Below, piece by piece: positions 15,401 to 24,600 of a stretch of 64,000 nt of DNA. A program made the position numbers and the translations under genes. The notes beneath the pieces are model-generated. The model saw only the letters and a list, made by a program, of their open reading frames with translations. It was not told the DNA's origin and ran no database searches. Every line of letters starts with the position of its first letter. The stretch's first letter is position 1. The DNA is from JAAFIP01 sp963775085 (GTDB lineage Bacteria > Pseudomonadota > Gammaproteobacteria > Burkholderiales > Burkholderiaceae_C), in NCBI GenBank assembly GCA_963775085.1, contig CAVZHO010000006.1:62001-126000 (forward strand), written 5' to 3'.

Positions 15401-16459
15401 CTATCCATGGTTGTCCGCCAGATGCACCGTCTGCCCGCTGGCCGCCGCCTGCACAATCGCCTCGGTGATGCGCAAATTATTCATGCCATCGCGCGCGGTG
15501 ACCAGGGGCGGCACTTCGCCACGCACTACGGCACCAAAGTGCTCCATTTGCAACTGAATCGGGTCCTCACGGGTCACGCTGGCCACGCTGGTGTCAAACG
15601 GTTTCCACCAGGAGCGGTCTTCATCGCGGGCATAGCTTTTGATGCGCATGGTCGGCACCGACAGGCTGCCATGCGTGCCACTAATCACATAACAGTCTTC
15701 ATCGTCGTAGCTGGGGTAGGCCTTATTCTCTTGGCTGGTTTGCTCCCAGCTGCGGGCGCTGGCGGCGGTGTCGCTGAGCATAAAGGTGCCCAGCATGCCG
15801 TTGGCAAAGCGCAGGTTGATGGCCACCGTGTCTTCTACCGCAAAGCCGCGTGTGGCCTGGGAGCTGAAGGCCTGCACGGCCACAATGTCGCCGCACAGCA
15901 TGCGCAGGTTATGCACCTCGTGGATCATGTTGAGCAAAATGGGCCCGGCACCCGGCTGCGTGCGCCAGGGCGCATCGGTAAAGTAGTGGTCAGGCTTTAA
16001 AAAAAGGGCGCTGCCCATCACACTCACCAGCTTGCCCAGTTGGCCGGACTGCACCACCTCGCGCGCCTTGGCCATGATGGGGCTGTGGGCGCGGTGGTGG
16101 CCTATCAGTACCGTGGCATTTTGAGTTTCCACGGCGCGCACCAAGACTTCGGCTTCTTGCACTGTGGGGGTAATCGGCTTTTCCAGCAAAATGGGGATAC
16201 CCGCCTGCATGCACTGCAAGGCATGGGGCAGGTGCAAGGGGTTGGGCGTTGCCAGCACGATGCCGTCGGGCTTGGCGTGCTGGATCAATGCATCCAGCGT
16301 GGCATACCGGGGTACGCCCGCTTTTGCTGCAATATCGATAGCTGATTGCGCTGGATCTACAAGGGCTAGCAGCTCAACAGTGCCAGACTGCTGAGCTGCC
16401 GCCAGATGCGCCAGACCAATATAGCCCGCACCGGCAATGGCAATACGGGTGCGGGCCAT
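15401..16459 (-). CDS. Gfo/Idh/MocA-family oxidoreductase
   Basis: This 352-residue protein starts with a Rossmann motif IAIAGAGYIGLAHLAA, has the conserved EKP triad in PILLEKPITP (Lys about 93) and a C-terminal beta-sheet domain (MLGTFMLSDTAASARSWEQT), as in inositol 2-dehydrogenase and related enzymes. It would oxidise or reduce a polyol-like or cyclic substrate using NAD(P). The start lies seven bases beyond the stop of the TRAP binding protein gene, so the two are translated together. The neighbouring dehydroquinase and AroE paralogues suggest a quinate- or shikimate-type substrate, which is inference. Confidence 0.85.
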   Translation of the reverse strand: MARTRIAIAGAGYIGLAHLAAAQQSGTVELLALVDPAQSAIDIAAKAGVPRYATLDALIQHAKPDGIVLATPNPLHLPHALQCMQAGIPILLEKPITPTVQEAEVLVRAVETQNATVLIGHHRAHSPIMAKAREVVQSGQLGKLVSVMGSALFLKPDHYFTDAPWRTQPGAGPILLNMIHEVHNLRMLCGDIVAVQAFSSQATRGFAVEDTVAINLRFANGMLGTFMLSDTAASARSWEQTSQENKAYPSYDDEDCYVISGTHGSLSVPTMRIKSYARDEDRSWWKPFDTSVASVTREDPIQLQMEHFGAVVRGEVPPLVTARDGMNNLRITEAIVQAAASGQTVHLADNHG

Positions 16460-16466
16460 TCCTCAA

Positions 16467-17474
16467 TTACTTACGCAATTTGGCCAGCTCGGCCATCATT
16501 TCGTTGACGGTGGCTTCGCCCACGTTGGCGCTGAACTGGGCAATCACCGGCTTCATCTTCTCGCGCAGTTTGGCTACTTCAGCGGGCGGGAAGGTGGTGA
16601 CTTGCATGCCGTTTTTCTTCAGCATGTCCAGGTTGGCCGCTGCTGCGGCGCGGTTGGCTTCGCGCTGGCCTTTGGCGGCCTCGTCAGCCGAGTCGTCCAG
16701 AATTTTCTTCTCGGCAGCGCTCAGGGTGTCCCACACTTTTTTGCTGAAGATCACCGACTGGGGGTTGTACTGGTGGTTGGTCAGGGCGATGTGCTTTTGC
16801 ACTTCCCAGAACTTGTTGGCCGCTATCACGCCCAGTGGGTTTTCCTGGCCGTCAATGGCTTTTTGTTCCAGGCCGCCGTACACCTCGGGGAAGGGCATGG
16901 GCGTGGGGTTGGCACCCAGGGCTTTGACCCAGGCCACGTTGATCGGGTTGGGAATCACGCGCAGTTTCAGGCCTTCGATGTCTTCCACCTTGTTGAGCGG
17001 GCGCTTGCTGTTGGTCATGTGGCGGTAGCCCAGCTCCCAGTACGACAGGCCGATGATGCCCTTGTCTTCCAGCAGCTTGTGCATTTTGCGACCCACGGGG
17101 CCGTCCACTATCGCGTCCGACTCTTTTTCGTTGGCAAACAGGAAGGGGAAGTCAAAAATCGCCAGCTCTTTGGCCTCAGAGGCCAAAATACCGCTGTTCA
17201 TCACCGACATGTCTACCGTGCCGCCCTTGATGGAGGACACCACCGCCTGGTCACCACCGAGCGAGCTGTTGAAGAACAGGTTGACCTTCATCTTGCCACC
17301 CGATTTGGCGGCCACACTGTCGGCAAACTTCTTCATGCCTATGGCTGCGGGGTGGGTATCAGGGCCGGCCACGCCAAACTTGAAGCTGCGCTCCTTGATA
17401 TCCTGGGCAGACACCAGGCCGCAGGCTGCAATGGCCACCGCAGCGGCGATGGACTTGAGGAATACACGTTTCAT
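16467..17474 (-). CDS. dctP: TRAP transporter substrate-binding protein (DctP family)
   Basis: This 335-residue protein has a signal peptide (MKRVFLKSIAAAVAIAACGL to SAQ) and the DctP family pattern GLKLRVIPNPINVAWVKALG, including the arginine that binds the carboxylate of the ligand. A GGAGA site precedes the ATG. It is the periplasmic receptor for the DctQ and DctM proteins encoded just upstream, suggesting uptake of an organic acid. Confidence 0.92.
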   Translation of the reverse strand: MKRVFLKSIAAAVAIAACGLVSAQDIKERSFKFGVAGPDTHPAAIGMKKFADSVAAKSGGKMKVNLFFNSSLGGDQAVVSSIKGGTVDMSVMNSGILASEAKELAIFDFPFLFANEKESDAIVDGPVGRKMHKLLEDKGIIGLSYWELGYRHMTNSKRPLNKVEDIEGLKLRVIPNPINVAWVKALGANPTPMPFPEVYGGLEQKAIDGQENPLGVIAANKFWEVQKHIALTNHQYNPQSVIFSKKVWDTLSAAEKKILDDSADEAAKGQREANRAAAAANLDMLKKNGMQVTTFPPAEVAKLREKMKPVIAQFSANVGEATVNEMMAELAKLRK

Positions 17475-17615
17475 AAGGTCTCCAAAAAAGACAGGGTTAA
17501 AAAAAGTACGTCAACACACAAAAAACTCGGCACGGGGCGTACCTATCCCCACGCTTTGCTAACCTGGATTTAACGCTTTTGCGCGCTTCATTGCCTACGG
17601 GAAAACGCTAGAAAA

Positions 17616-18893
17616 TCAATAAAACCAGCGCGCGGGCACCATCACCAGCTGCGGGAAGGCCACCATCAAAAACATGATGGCAAACTGCGCGATCATGAAC
17701 GGGATGACCCCTTTGGTCACCTCGTCCATACCAATCTTGCCCACCCCGGCCACGGCGTTAAGCACCGTGCCCACCGGCGGGGTAATCAAACCAATAGCGT
17801 TGTTGATGATGAACAGCACACCAAAATACACCGGGTCAATGCCCGCCGCCTTCACCACCGGCATCAGCACGGGCGTAAGCAGCAAGATGGTGGGGGTCAT
17901 GTCCAGCGCGGTGCCTACCACCATGGTCAGCACCATGATGGCCAGCATGAGCAGGCGCGGGCTGTCCAGCAGCGGTTGCAGCAGGGCCACCACCTGGGCA
18001 GGCAGGTTGGCCACGGTGATGAGCCAGGCCGACACCATGGCAGCGGCCACCAAAAACATGACGATGGAGCAGGTGGTGGCGGCTGAAACAAACAGTGGCA
18101 CCAGCTTTTTCAAGCTCAGCTCTTTGTAGACAAATACGGAGATGAGCAGCGCATACACCGCAGCGACCACGGCCGCTTCGGTGGGGGTGAACACGCCAAA
18201 CTTCAGACCGAAAATAATGATGAAGGGCAGCACCAGCGCCCAGGTGGCGTCCTTGAGCGCCAGCAGCACTTCGTGGCGGCTTTTGCGCGGCGGCGGGGCG
18301 ATGGTCTCCTTGCGCACCAGCCACCACCAGGTCAACCACAGCGCGGTCGCCAACATGAGGCCAGGGACAATGCCCGCCATAAACAGCTTGGAGATCGACA
18401 CCCCGGCAGTGACGCCAAAAATCACAAAACCAATCGACGGCGGAATGATCGGCGCGATGATGCCCGCCGAAGCAATCAGGCCCGCCGAGCGTGCCCGGTC
18501 GTGGCCAGCCGCCACCATCATGGGCAGCAGCAAAGCGGTGAGTGCTGCCGCATCGGCCACCGCCGAGCCCGACAGTGAGGCCATGATGACGGCTGCAATG
18601 ATGGTGACGTAACCCAGGCCACCCCGGATATGCCCCACCAGCGCCATGGCAAAATTGACGATGCGTTTGGACAGGCCACCAGCGTTCATCACCTCACCGG
18701 CCAGCATAAAGAAGGGCACTGCCAGCAGCGGGAAGCTGTTGGCCCCCTCAATCACGTTTTGCGCCAGAATCTGCGCATCAAACATGTTCAGGTGCCACAT
18801 CAGCGCGGTGCCGCACAGCAGCAAAGAAAATGCGATGGGAATACCCAGCGCCATGGCGGCCAGCAGGGAGCCCAGAAAAATCGTAATGGTCAT
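17616..18893 (-). CDS. dctM: TRAP transporter large permease (DctM family)
   Basis: The 425-residue protein has the usual length for DctM and about 12 transmembrane segments. Diagnostic segments include FFMLAGEVMNAGGLSKRIVN, GSAVADAAALTALLLP and PPSIGFVIFG. It is the channel-forming subunit that uses the sodium gradient. It lies 18 bases after dctQ and upstream of dctP. Confidence 0.92.
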   Translation of the reverse strand: MTITIFLGSLLAAMALGIPIAFSLLLCGTALMWHLNMFDAQILAQNVIEGANSFPLLAVPFFMLAGEVMNAGGLSKRIVNFAMALVGHIRGGLGYVTIIAAVIMASLSGSAVADAAALTALLLPMMVAAGHDRARSAGLIASAGIIAPIIPPSIGFVIFGVTAGVSISKLFMAGIVPGLMLATALWLTWWWLVRKETIAPPPRKSRHEVLLALKDATWALVLPFIIIFGLKFGVFTPTEAAVVAAVYALLISVFVYKELSLKKLVPLFVSAATTCSIVMFLVAAAMVSAWLITVANLPAQVVALLQPLLDSPRLLMLAIMVLTMVVGTALDMTPTILLLTPVLMPVVKAAGIDPVYFGVLFIINNAIGLITPPVGTVLNAVAGVGKIGMDEVTKGVIPFMIAQFAIMFLMVAFPQLVMVPARWFY

Positions 18894-18911
18894 GGGGTGG
18901 CTCTGGAAAAT

Positions 18912-19451
18912 TTAACGGGCGGTTGTGGATTCACCGTGCGGCACGTCTTCAGACTCCTGCATCAGCAGCAGGTGCGCATCGTCAATCTTGCCGGTGACTA
19001 GACGCCACAGGTCGCTCAGCAACACCAAGCCACCCAGCACCGCAAACACCATGCCAGAAGCGTAAAAGTAACCCATCGACACTTCCATCACCGCGCTGGT
19101 GGAGTTCCAGTTGACGACAGTCTGGTCGTACGAGCCTTTGAACACCAGGCCAATGCAGTACAGCATGAGCACCAGAGACAGCCCCATGCAAATGCGCTTG
19201 CCCAGTGGCCCCAGCTTGCCCACCAGCATGTCGGTGCCCAGGTGGGCGTTGCTGCGCAGGGCCACCACCGCGCCCATAAACGTCATCCAGACAAACAGCC
19301 AACGTGAGAGTTCTTCCGAGAGGGTAAAGCCCGAGTTGAAGGCATAGCGCATGAACACATTGCCAAACACCAGCACCACCATCACGGCGAGCATGGCCGC
19401 GATCAGGTAGCCCAGAAATTTGCAGTAACTATCGATCAATTTTTCCAGCAT
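18912..19451 (-). CDS. dctQ: TRAP transporter small permease (DctQ family)
   Basis: The 179-residue protein has four predicted membrane helices and the DctQ pattern FNSGFTLSEELSRWLFVWMT with FMGAVVALRSNAHLG. It is the first gene of the dctQ-dctM-dctP set and faces a short intergenic region containing a perfect palindrome. Confidence 0.9.
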   Translation of the reverse strand: MLEKLIDSYCKFLGYLIAAMLAVMVVLVFGNVFMRYAFNSGFTLSEELSRWLFVWMTFMGAVVALRSNAHLGTDMLVGKLGPLGKRICMGLSLVLMLYCIGLVFKGSYDQTVVNWNSTSAVMEVSMGYFYASGMVFAVLGGLVLLSDLWRLVTGKIDDAHLLLMQESEDVPHGESTTAR

Positions 19452-19490
19452 AGAGTGATTTAAATAACTACATACAGTAATGTACTAAAC

Positions 19491-19503
19491 GGTTAATTTA
19501 ACC
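19491..19503. promoter_or_regulatory. Palindrome upstream of dctQ, possible TetR operator
   Basis: GGTTAA-T-TTAACC is a perfect 13-base palindrome, 40 bases before the dctQ start codon in an A/T-rich region. It is a reasonable binding site for the TetR-type regulator encoded next door, but this is inference. Confidence 0.4.
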
Positions 19504-19539
19504 ATATACGTAAAAACCCTTGGATTGCATCAATTGAGA

Positions 19540-20244
19540 TCACTTGCGTACAAAGCGCACCACCATCTCCACCACACTGTCGCGCCGGGCGGTAATGGCC
19601 TTGGGGCTTTGCGTATCGCGTTTGAAAATCAGGCTGAAGGTGTGCTGGTTGGACACGTTAAAAAACGTCAGCGCCGAAATCGAGGCATGGATGTCCACGG
19701 CATCCAGCCCGCTGCGAAACACGCCCGCTTTCACGCCCCGGTCATAGAGTTTTTGAATGGCCGAGATGGCGGGCACGTTGAGTTTTTGAATCTGTTTGCT
19801 TTGCGCCAGATACTGGCCGCGCTGCATGTTCTCGCTCATCACCAGGCGGATGTAGTTGGGGTTGCCATGGTGGTGGTCAAAGGTAAACGCGGTGAGCTTG
19901 CGCAGCGCGTCTTCGGGCGGCAGGTCTTCCAGGTGCAGCTCGCCCTCGATGCTGCGCATGCGGCGGTAGGACTCCTCCAAAACCGCCAAATACAGGCCTT
20001 CTTTGCTACCAAAATAATAGTAAATCATGCGCTTGCTGGTCTTGGTGGCGGCGGCAATGGCGTCAATGCGCGCCCCTGCCAAGCCCTTCTCGCCAAACTC
20101 CTGCGTTGCCATCTCCAGGATGCCCGCCATGGTGCGGGCCGGGTCGTTGGTGCGGGTGGGCTCTTTGGCTGGCACAGCCTTTTTTTTGCGCACCGGCTCC
20201 TTGGCCAGCGCCGTGGGTTTTACAGAATGTACCGCCTTGTCCAT
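19540..20244 (-). CDS. TetR-family transcriptional regulator
   Basis: From ATG 20244 the protein is 234 residues. A basic, alanine- and lysine-rich N-terminal extension (about 45 residues) precedes the TetR HTH domain (ILEMATQEFGEKGLAGARID then KTSKRMIYYYFGSKEGLY). The C-terminal domain is of the TetR_C ligand-binding type. An alternative ATG at 20280 touches the palindromic element LP copy D; neither start has a clear ribosome site. Its position before dctQ-dctM-dctP, in the same direction, suggests it controls that cluster. Confidence 0.82.
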   Translation of the reverse strand: MDKAVHSVKPTALAKEPVRKKKAVPAKEPTRTNDPARTMAGILEMATQEFGEKGLAGARIDAIAAATKTSKRMIYYYFGSKEGLYLAVLEESYRRMRSIEGELHLEDLPPEDALRKLTAFTFDHHHGNPNYIRLVMSENMQRGQYLAQSKQIQKLNVPAISAIQKLYDRGVKAGVFRSGLDAVDIHASISALTFFNVSNQHTFSLIFKRDTQSPKAITARRDSVVEMVVRFVRK

Positions 20245-20280
20245 TTTTGGGAGTATAGAGTTTTTTTCACGCGCAGACAT

Positions 20281-20489
20281 CGCGCTTCGCGTCAGAGTGT
20301 GTGCCGTACCCATGCGCCCCAGGACTGCGGCCCCTTCGGGGGAGCCTCTGCAGTGCTCGCTTTTGGGGGAAGCATCGGAACTCGGCTTTCGCCTCAAACA
20401 GCCGATGCTTCTGATCCCCAAAAGCTGCGCGCTTCGAGCCCGCAGCCCTGATCGGGGCGCATGGGCACGGCACACACTCTGACGCGAAC
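20281..20489 (+). repeat. Long palindromic element LP, copy D
   Basis: A full copy with outer arms containing TCAGAGTGTGTGCCGTACCC and its near-complement GGGCACGGCACACACTCTGA. The inner stem is GCATCGG/CCGATGC. The sequence GGAAGCATCGGAACTC and GATCCCCAAAAGCTGCGCGC is close to copy B. It lies just upstream of the TetR gene and could influence its promoter. Confidence 0.85.
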
Positions 20490-20734
20490 AAAAATGGTTG
20501 AGCACCCAGGGAAAATGCCCCGACCAAGTATCCGGGCGTGACGAGTGCGCCCTGTTTTTTCGCAGTGCCCATTCGCGCATGCCACACAAGCTGGCACGCT
20601 ACGATGAAATTTTCTGGTAGGTCATCCGTCGCGCTACAAAAGCATGCGCGCGAGCGTGGCACGTAGAAAAAATAGGGACACTCGGCGCGCCAGCCAACCA
20701 AGCTTGGATAGGCGAAGCTACCAAGCCAAGCCCA
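20490..20734. other. Gene-free stretch with no recognised feature
   Basis: Between the palindromic element and the end of aroE no coding sequence, hairpin with a T-run or known repeat was recognised on either strand. Confidence 0.5.
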
Positions 20735-21556
20735 TCAAACCAGCGGCACCGTCAACTGAGCAATCACATCCTTGGTGCCCGGTCGTACCCCGCGCCACCA
20801 TTCAAAGGCTTCGGCCGCTTGCTCGGCCAGCATGCCTACGCCGTCGGCCAGGCGTTGCACACCGGCGCTTTGGGCCAGGCGCAAAAACGGCGTAAGGCCT
20901 TTGCCGTAGGCCAGCTCATAGGCCAGCGCACCGGGGGCGAACGCGCTGGTGGGCAGGGGCGGCAGTTCGGCGCGCAGGCTGGCAGAGGTGGCGTTCAGTA
21001 CCACGTCAAACTGCTGCGCACCCAGGTCGCCATAGCCTGCGGCGCTGACCGGGCCCGCGCGGGCAAAACTGCTGGCAAGTTGCTGGGCAGTAGCTAGCGT
21101 GCGGTTGACGATCACCAATGCTGCCGGTTGTTGCTCCAAAAACGGCAGCAACGCCCCGCGTGTCGCGCCGCCTGCGCCCAGTAGCAGCACGCGCTTGCCA
21201 CGCAGCGGGCAGGCCAGGTTGTGCGTCAGGTCGCGTACCAGTCCGATGCCATCAAAGTTCTCGGCCAGAATGCGATCCCCGTCAAATTTGAGTGCATTGA
21301 CCGCACCGGCCAAGCGCGCCCGTTCGGAGTGCTCGGTGGCGTAGGCAAAGGCATCCAGTTTGAACGGCGCAGTGATGTTCATGCCGCGCCCACCGGCTTG
21401 GCGAAAGGCCCGAGCGTCCTGGGCAAAAGCACCCAGAGTGCCCTCGATACGGGTGTATTCAATGTCTTGCCCGGTCTGCTTGGCAAACGTGCTGTGGATG
21501 AAGGGCGACTTGCTTTGGCTGATGGGGTTGCCGATAACGGCGTAACGGTCGGTCAT
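20735..21556 (-). CDS. aroE: Shikimate dehydrogenase, housekeeping AroE
   Basis: This 273-residue protein begins MTDRYAVIGNPISQSKSP, the canonical shikimate-binding loop. The catalytic lysine lies in NITAPFK and the aspartate in NFDGIG. The NADP-binding motif is LLLGAGGATRGALLP. It catalyses the NADPH-dependent reduction of 3-dehydroshikimate to shikimate. The contrast with the AroE paralogue at 13623 is clear. It stands back-to-back with the A2M gene. Confidence 0.93.
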   Translation of the reverse strand: MTDRYAVIGNPISQSKSPFIHSTFAKQTGQDIEYTRIEGTLGAFAQDARAFRQAGGRGMNITAPFKLDAFAYATEHSERARLAGAVNALKFDGDRILAENFDGIGLVRDLTHNLACPLRGKRVLLLGAGGATRGALLPFLEQQPAALVIVNRTLATAQQLASSFARAGPVSAAGYGDLGAQQFDVVLNATSASLRAELPPLPTSAFAPGALAYELAYGKGLTPFLRLAQSAGVQRLADGVGMLAEQAAEAFEWWRGVRPGTKDVIAQLTVPLV

Positions 21557-21642
21557 GGTGTATGTGCAAGAGAATAGTGTGGGATAAGACTGGCGCTAAA
21601 CTCTGTGCCTACGTCATCAAGCCAACCAACAAAGAGAATTAT

Positions 21643-24600
21643 ATGGGTCACACACTCTCCACGCTATACGGTTTCATGGCCAGTCTTTTCATAGCAATTT
21701 TCGGGAATTTCCGTTGGCAGTTACCGCGCTGGTTAGCCTGGATCGTGGCGCAAGTTCTGCGCGCAGGTCGCTACCTTTGGCAATTGGTGTGCGCCAAGCC
21801 CAAGGCGATGCTAGTGGCGTTGGCGGCAGTGGCGTTACTTGTGGGAGGGTCTTGGTGGGGATACCAATGGTGGAAGGCACAGCCGAAGCCGTTCGAGGCT
21901 TCGTTCACCATCACCGAGCCGCCACGTACCCGGTTTGAAGAAGAAAACCCCACTGTCTTTCCACTGGTGGTGCGTTTCAATGCGTCGGTGGCACCACTGG
22001 CTGCCGCGGGCAAAAGCGTCACGGAGGGTTTAACTATCAGCCCGCCCATAGCTGGCACCTGGACCTGGGTAGGGGATCGCCAATTGCATTTTGCGCCAGC
22101 CACGGATTGGCCAGTCGGCGAAAACTATAAAGTAAATTTGGGTACCAGTGCTTTTGCATCCCAAGCGCGATTGGCACAGTACGAGTTTGGCTTCAAAACG
22201 GTCGCATTCGCGGCCAAGATGGCGAAGGGCGAGTTTTACCAAGACCCGCGCGATCCTGCAATGAAAAAGGGCGTTTTTGAGCTGCACTTCAACTATCCGG
22301 TGGAGCCCGCTGAATTGGAAAAGCGCCTCAGCCTGGCGCTGGGCGTGGCCAAGAAAGCCAATGCACTGGTTGCGCTCATCAGCAGCAAAACCGAACCCAA
22401 ATTGACAGTGAGCTATGACAAACTCAAACTCAAGGCCTACGTCCATTCGGCGGCACTGCCCTTGCCGCAAGAGCGTAGCGATTTGATCTTGACTCTGGCC
22501 AAAGGCTTAAGGTCCTCACGCGCAGGCAACGCCTTCGACGAAGCCTTGACCAACGCTGTCACGGTGCCAGCGCTGTACAGCCTGGAGGTCGGCAATGTCA
22601 GTCCTATCATTGCCAGTAATGAGCGCTTTGAGCCTGAGCAGCTTTTACTCACCGCCTATTCGGCCAGCGTGCATGAAAAGCAGGTCATCGCCGCGACCAA
22701 GGCGTGGCTGTTGCCTGCGGACAATCCCAAAACGCCCAAAGAAGAACGCGATGGTGCCTACGACTGGAGCAGCCATGGCGACATCACCGCTGACGCACTC
22801 AAGCAAAGCACCAAACTGGCACTAGAGCCTATCGCGGCAGAGACAGAGTGGACACCGTCGCACAGCTTTAAATACAAAGCCGATGTGGGGCGGTATCTTT
22901 TTGTGCAGATTGATAACAACGTAAAAAGTTTTGGTGGCTACCTGCTCGCGCACACACAAAGCTACGTTATCAAAGTGCCGCCTTACCCCTCAGAGCTGAA
23001 AATCCTGAGCGAAGGCGCTTTGCTGGCTCTCAGTGGCGAGAAAAAGGTAGCCACACTGGTACGCGACTTGCCAGGCCTGCGCATAGAAGTTGGCCGTGTA
23101 CTGCCCGGGCAATTGCAGCATTTGATTTCCCAAACCAAAGGCGGTTTTGCCAATCCCAGCTTTGAGGGCACCTTTGGGCAGGACAACCTGACCGAGCGTT
23201 TTGAGAAAAAAATCAAACTCAACACCGCACCCGGTAAACCGCACTATGAAGCGATTGATTTGGGTGAGTACCTCAATGGCAGTGCGGATCGCAAAGGCGT
23301 ATTTTTGCTCACCGTGCGAGGCTATGACCCCAAAAAAGATGAAGAAGACGGAAAAGCCAAAGAAAAAGCCAAGGCCGACAAGTTCAGCCCACGGCAGGAG
23401 CCTCTAGCCCAGGGCGAAAGCGAAGGGTCGGAGAGTCGTGACAATCTGGGGCAAAGTGAGGAGGAAAGCGAGCAACGGGCCGATCCGTCATCCTTGGTGG
23501 AGCAGCGGTTGGTGCTGGTCACCGATTTGGGCGTGATCATCAAGAAGTCTACCGACGGTAGCCAAGACATCTTTGTGCAGTCCATCTTTGGCGGTGCACC
23601 CATAGAGGGTGCCAGCGTGGAGATTGTGGCGAAGAACGGGCTCACGATTGCAACCCAATCTACCGACGCTACAGGCCGTGCTCGCTTTGCCAAACTCGAA
23701 GATGCCAGCCGGGAAAAGGTGCCGCTACTGACCATCATCAAAAAGGGCAGCGACCTGTCCTTCATGCCGCTCAACCGCAATGACCGCAATTTGGACTTCT
23801 CACGTTTTGATGTGGGTGGTGAGCGCAATGCACGTAGCGCTGAACAGCTCAACTCCTTTCTTTTCAGCGACCGGGGTATTTACCGTCCCGGCGAGACGAT
23901 GAAGATTGGCATGGTGGTAAAAACTGCCGATTGGGGCAAACAGGCGGCGGGCCTGCCGCTGGAGGCGGAGGTGCTGGATGCGCGAGGCTTGGTGGTCAAA
24001 CGCGAGCGCATCAAGCTGCCAGCGGGTGGCTTTACGGAGCTGTCGCACGCCACACAAGAAACATCACCCACTGGCAATTGGTCGGTCAATCTGTATATTG
24101 TGAAAGACGGCAAACCCGGCTCACTGATTGGTTCCACTGCTGTGCGCGTGCAGGAGTTTCAGCCGGATCGTATGAAGGTGCAGGCGCGGCTCTCACAGGA
24201 TGCGAGTGACGGCTGGGTGTCACCCAAGGATTTGAAAGGCATTGTCAATGCGCAAAATCTGTTTGGCACCACGGCCGAGAACCGCCGTGTAGAGGCCTCG
24301 ATTACGCTGAGTCCGACTTTCCCCTCCTTCAAAGGGCATGCAGGCTACAAGTTTTATGACCCGCAGCGTGCCAAGGAAAGTTTTAGCGAAACCCTGGCGC
24401 AAAGCACGACCAATGACAAAGGCGAAGTCGAGTTGGATCTCGGGCTAAGTAAATATGCCAAAGCCACCTATCGGCTGCACTTGCTTACCCAGGTGTTTGA
24501 ACCCGAGGGTGGGCGCGCAGTGTCGGCAGATACCTCGGCCATGGTTTCGGAGTTGCCGTATTTGGTGGGCTTCAAACCTGATGGCGAGTTGAACTTTGTC

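Noticed and set aside
16330..16380. Possible degenerate SR copy in the Gfo/Idh gene
   Set aside because: Some similarity to the SR core, but the encoded segment fits the normal family sequence, so the match may be chance.
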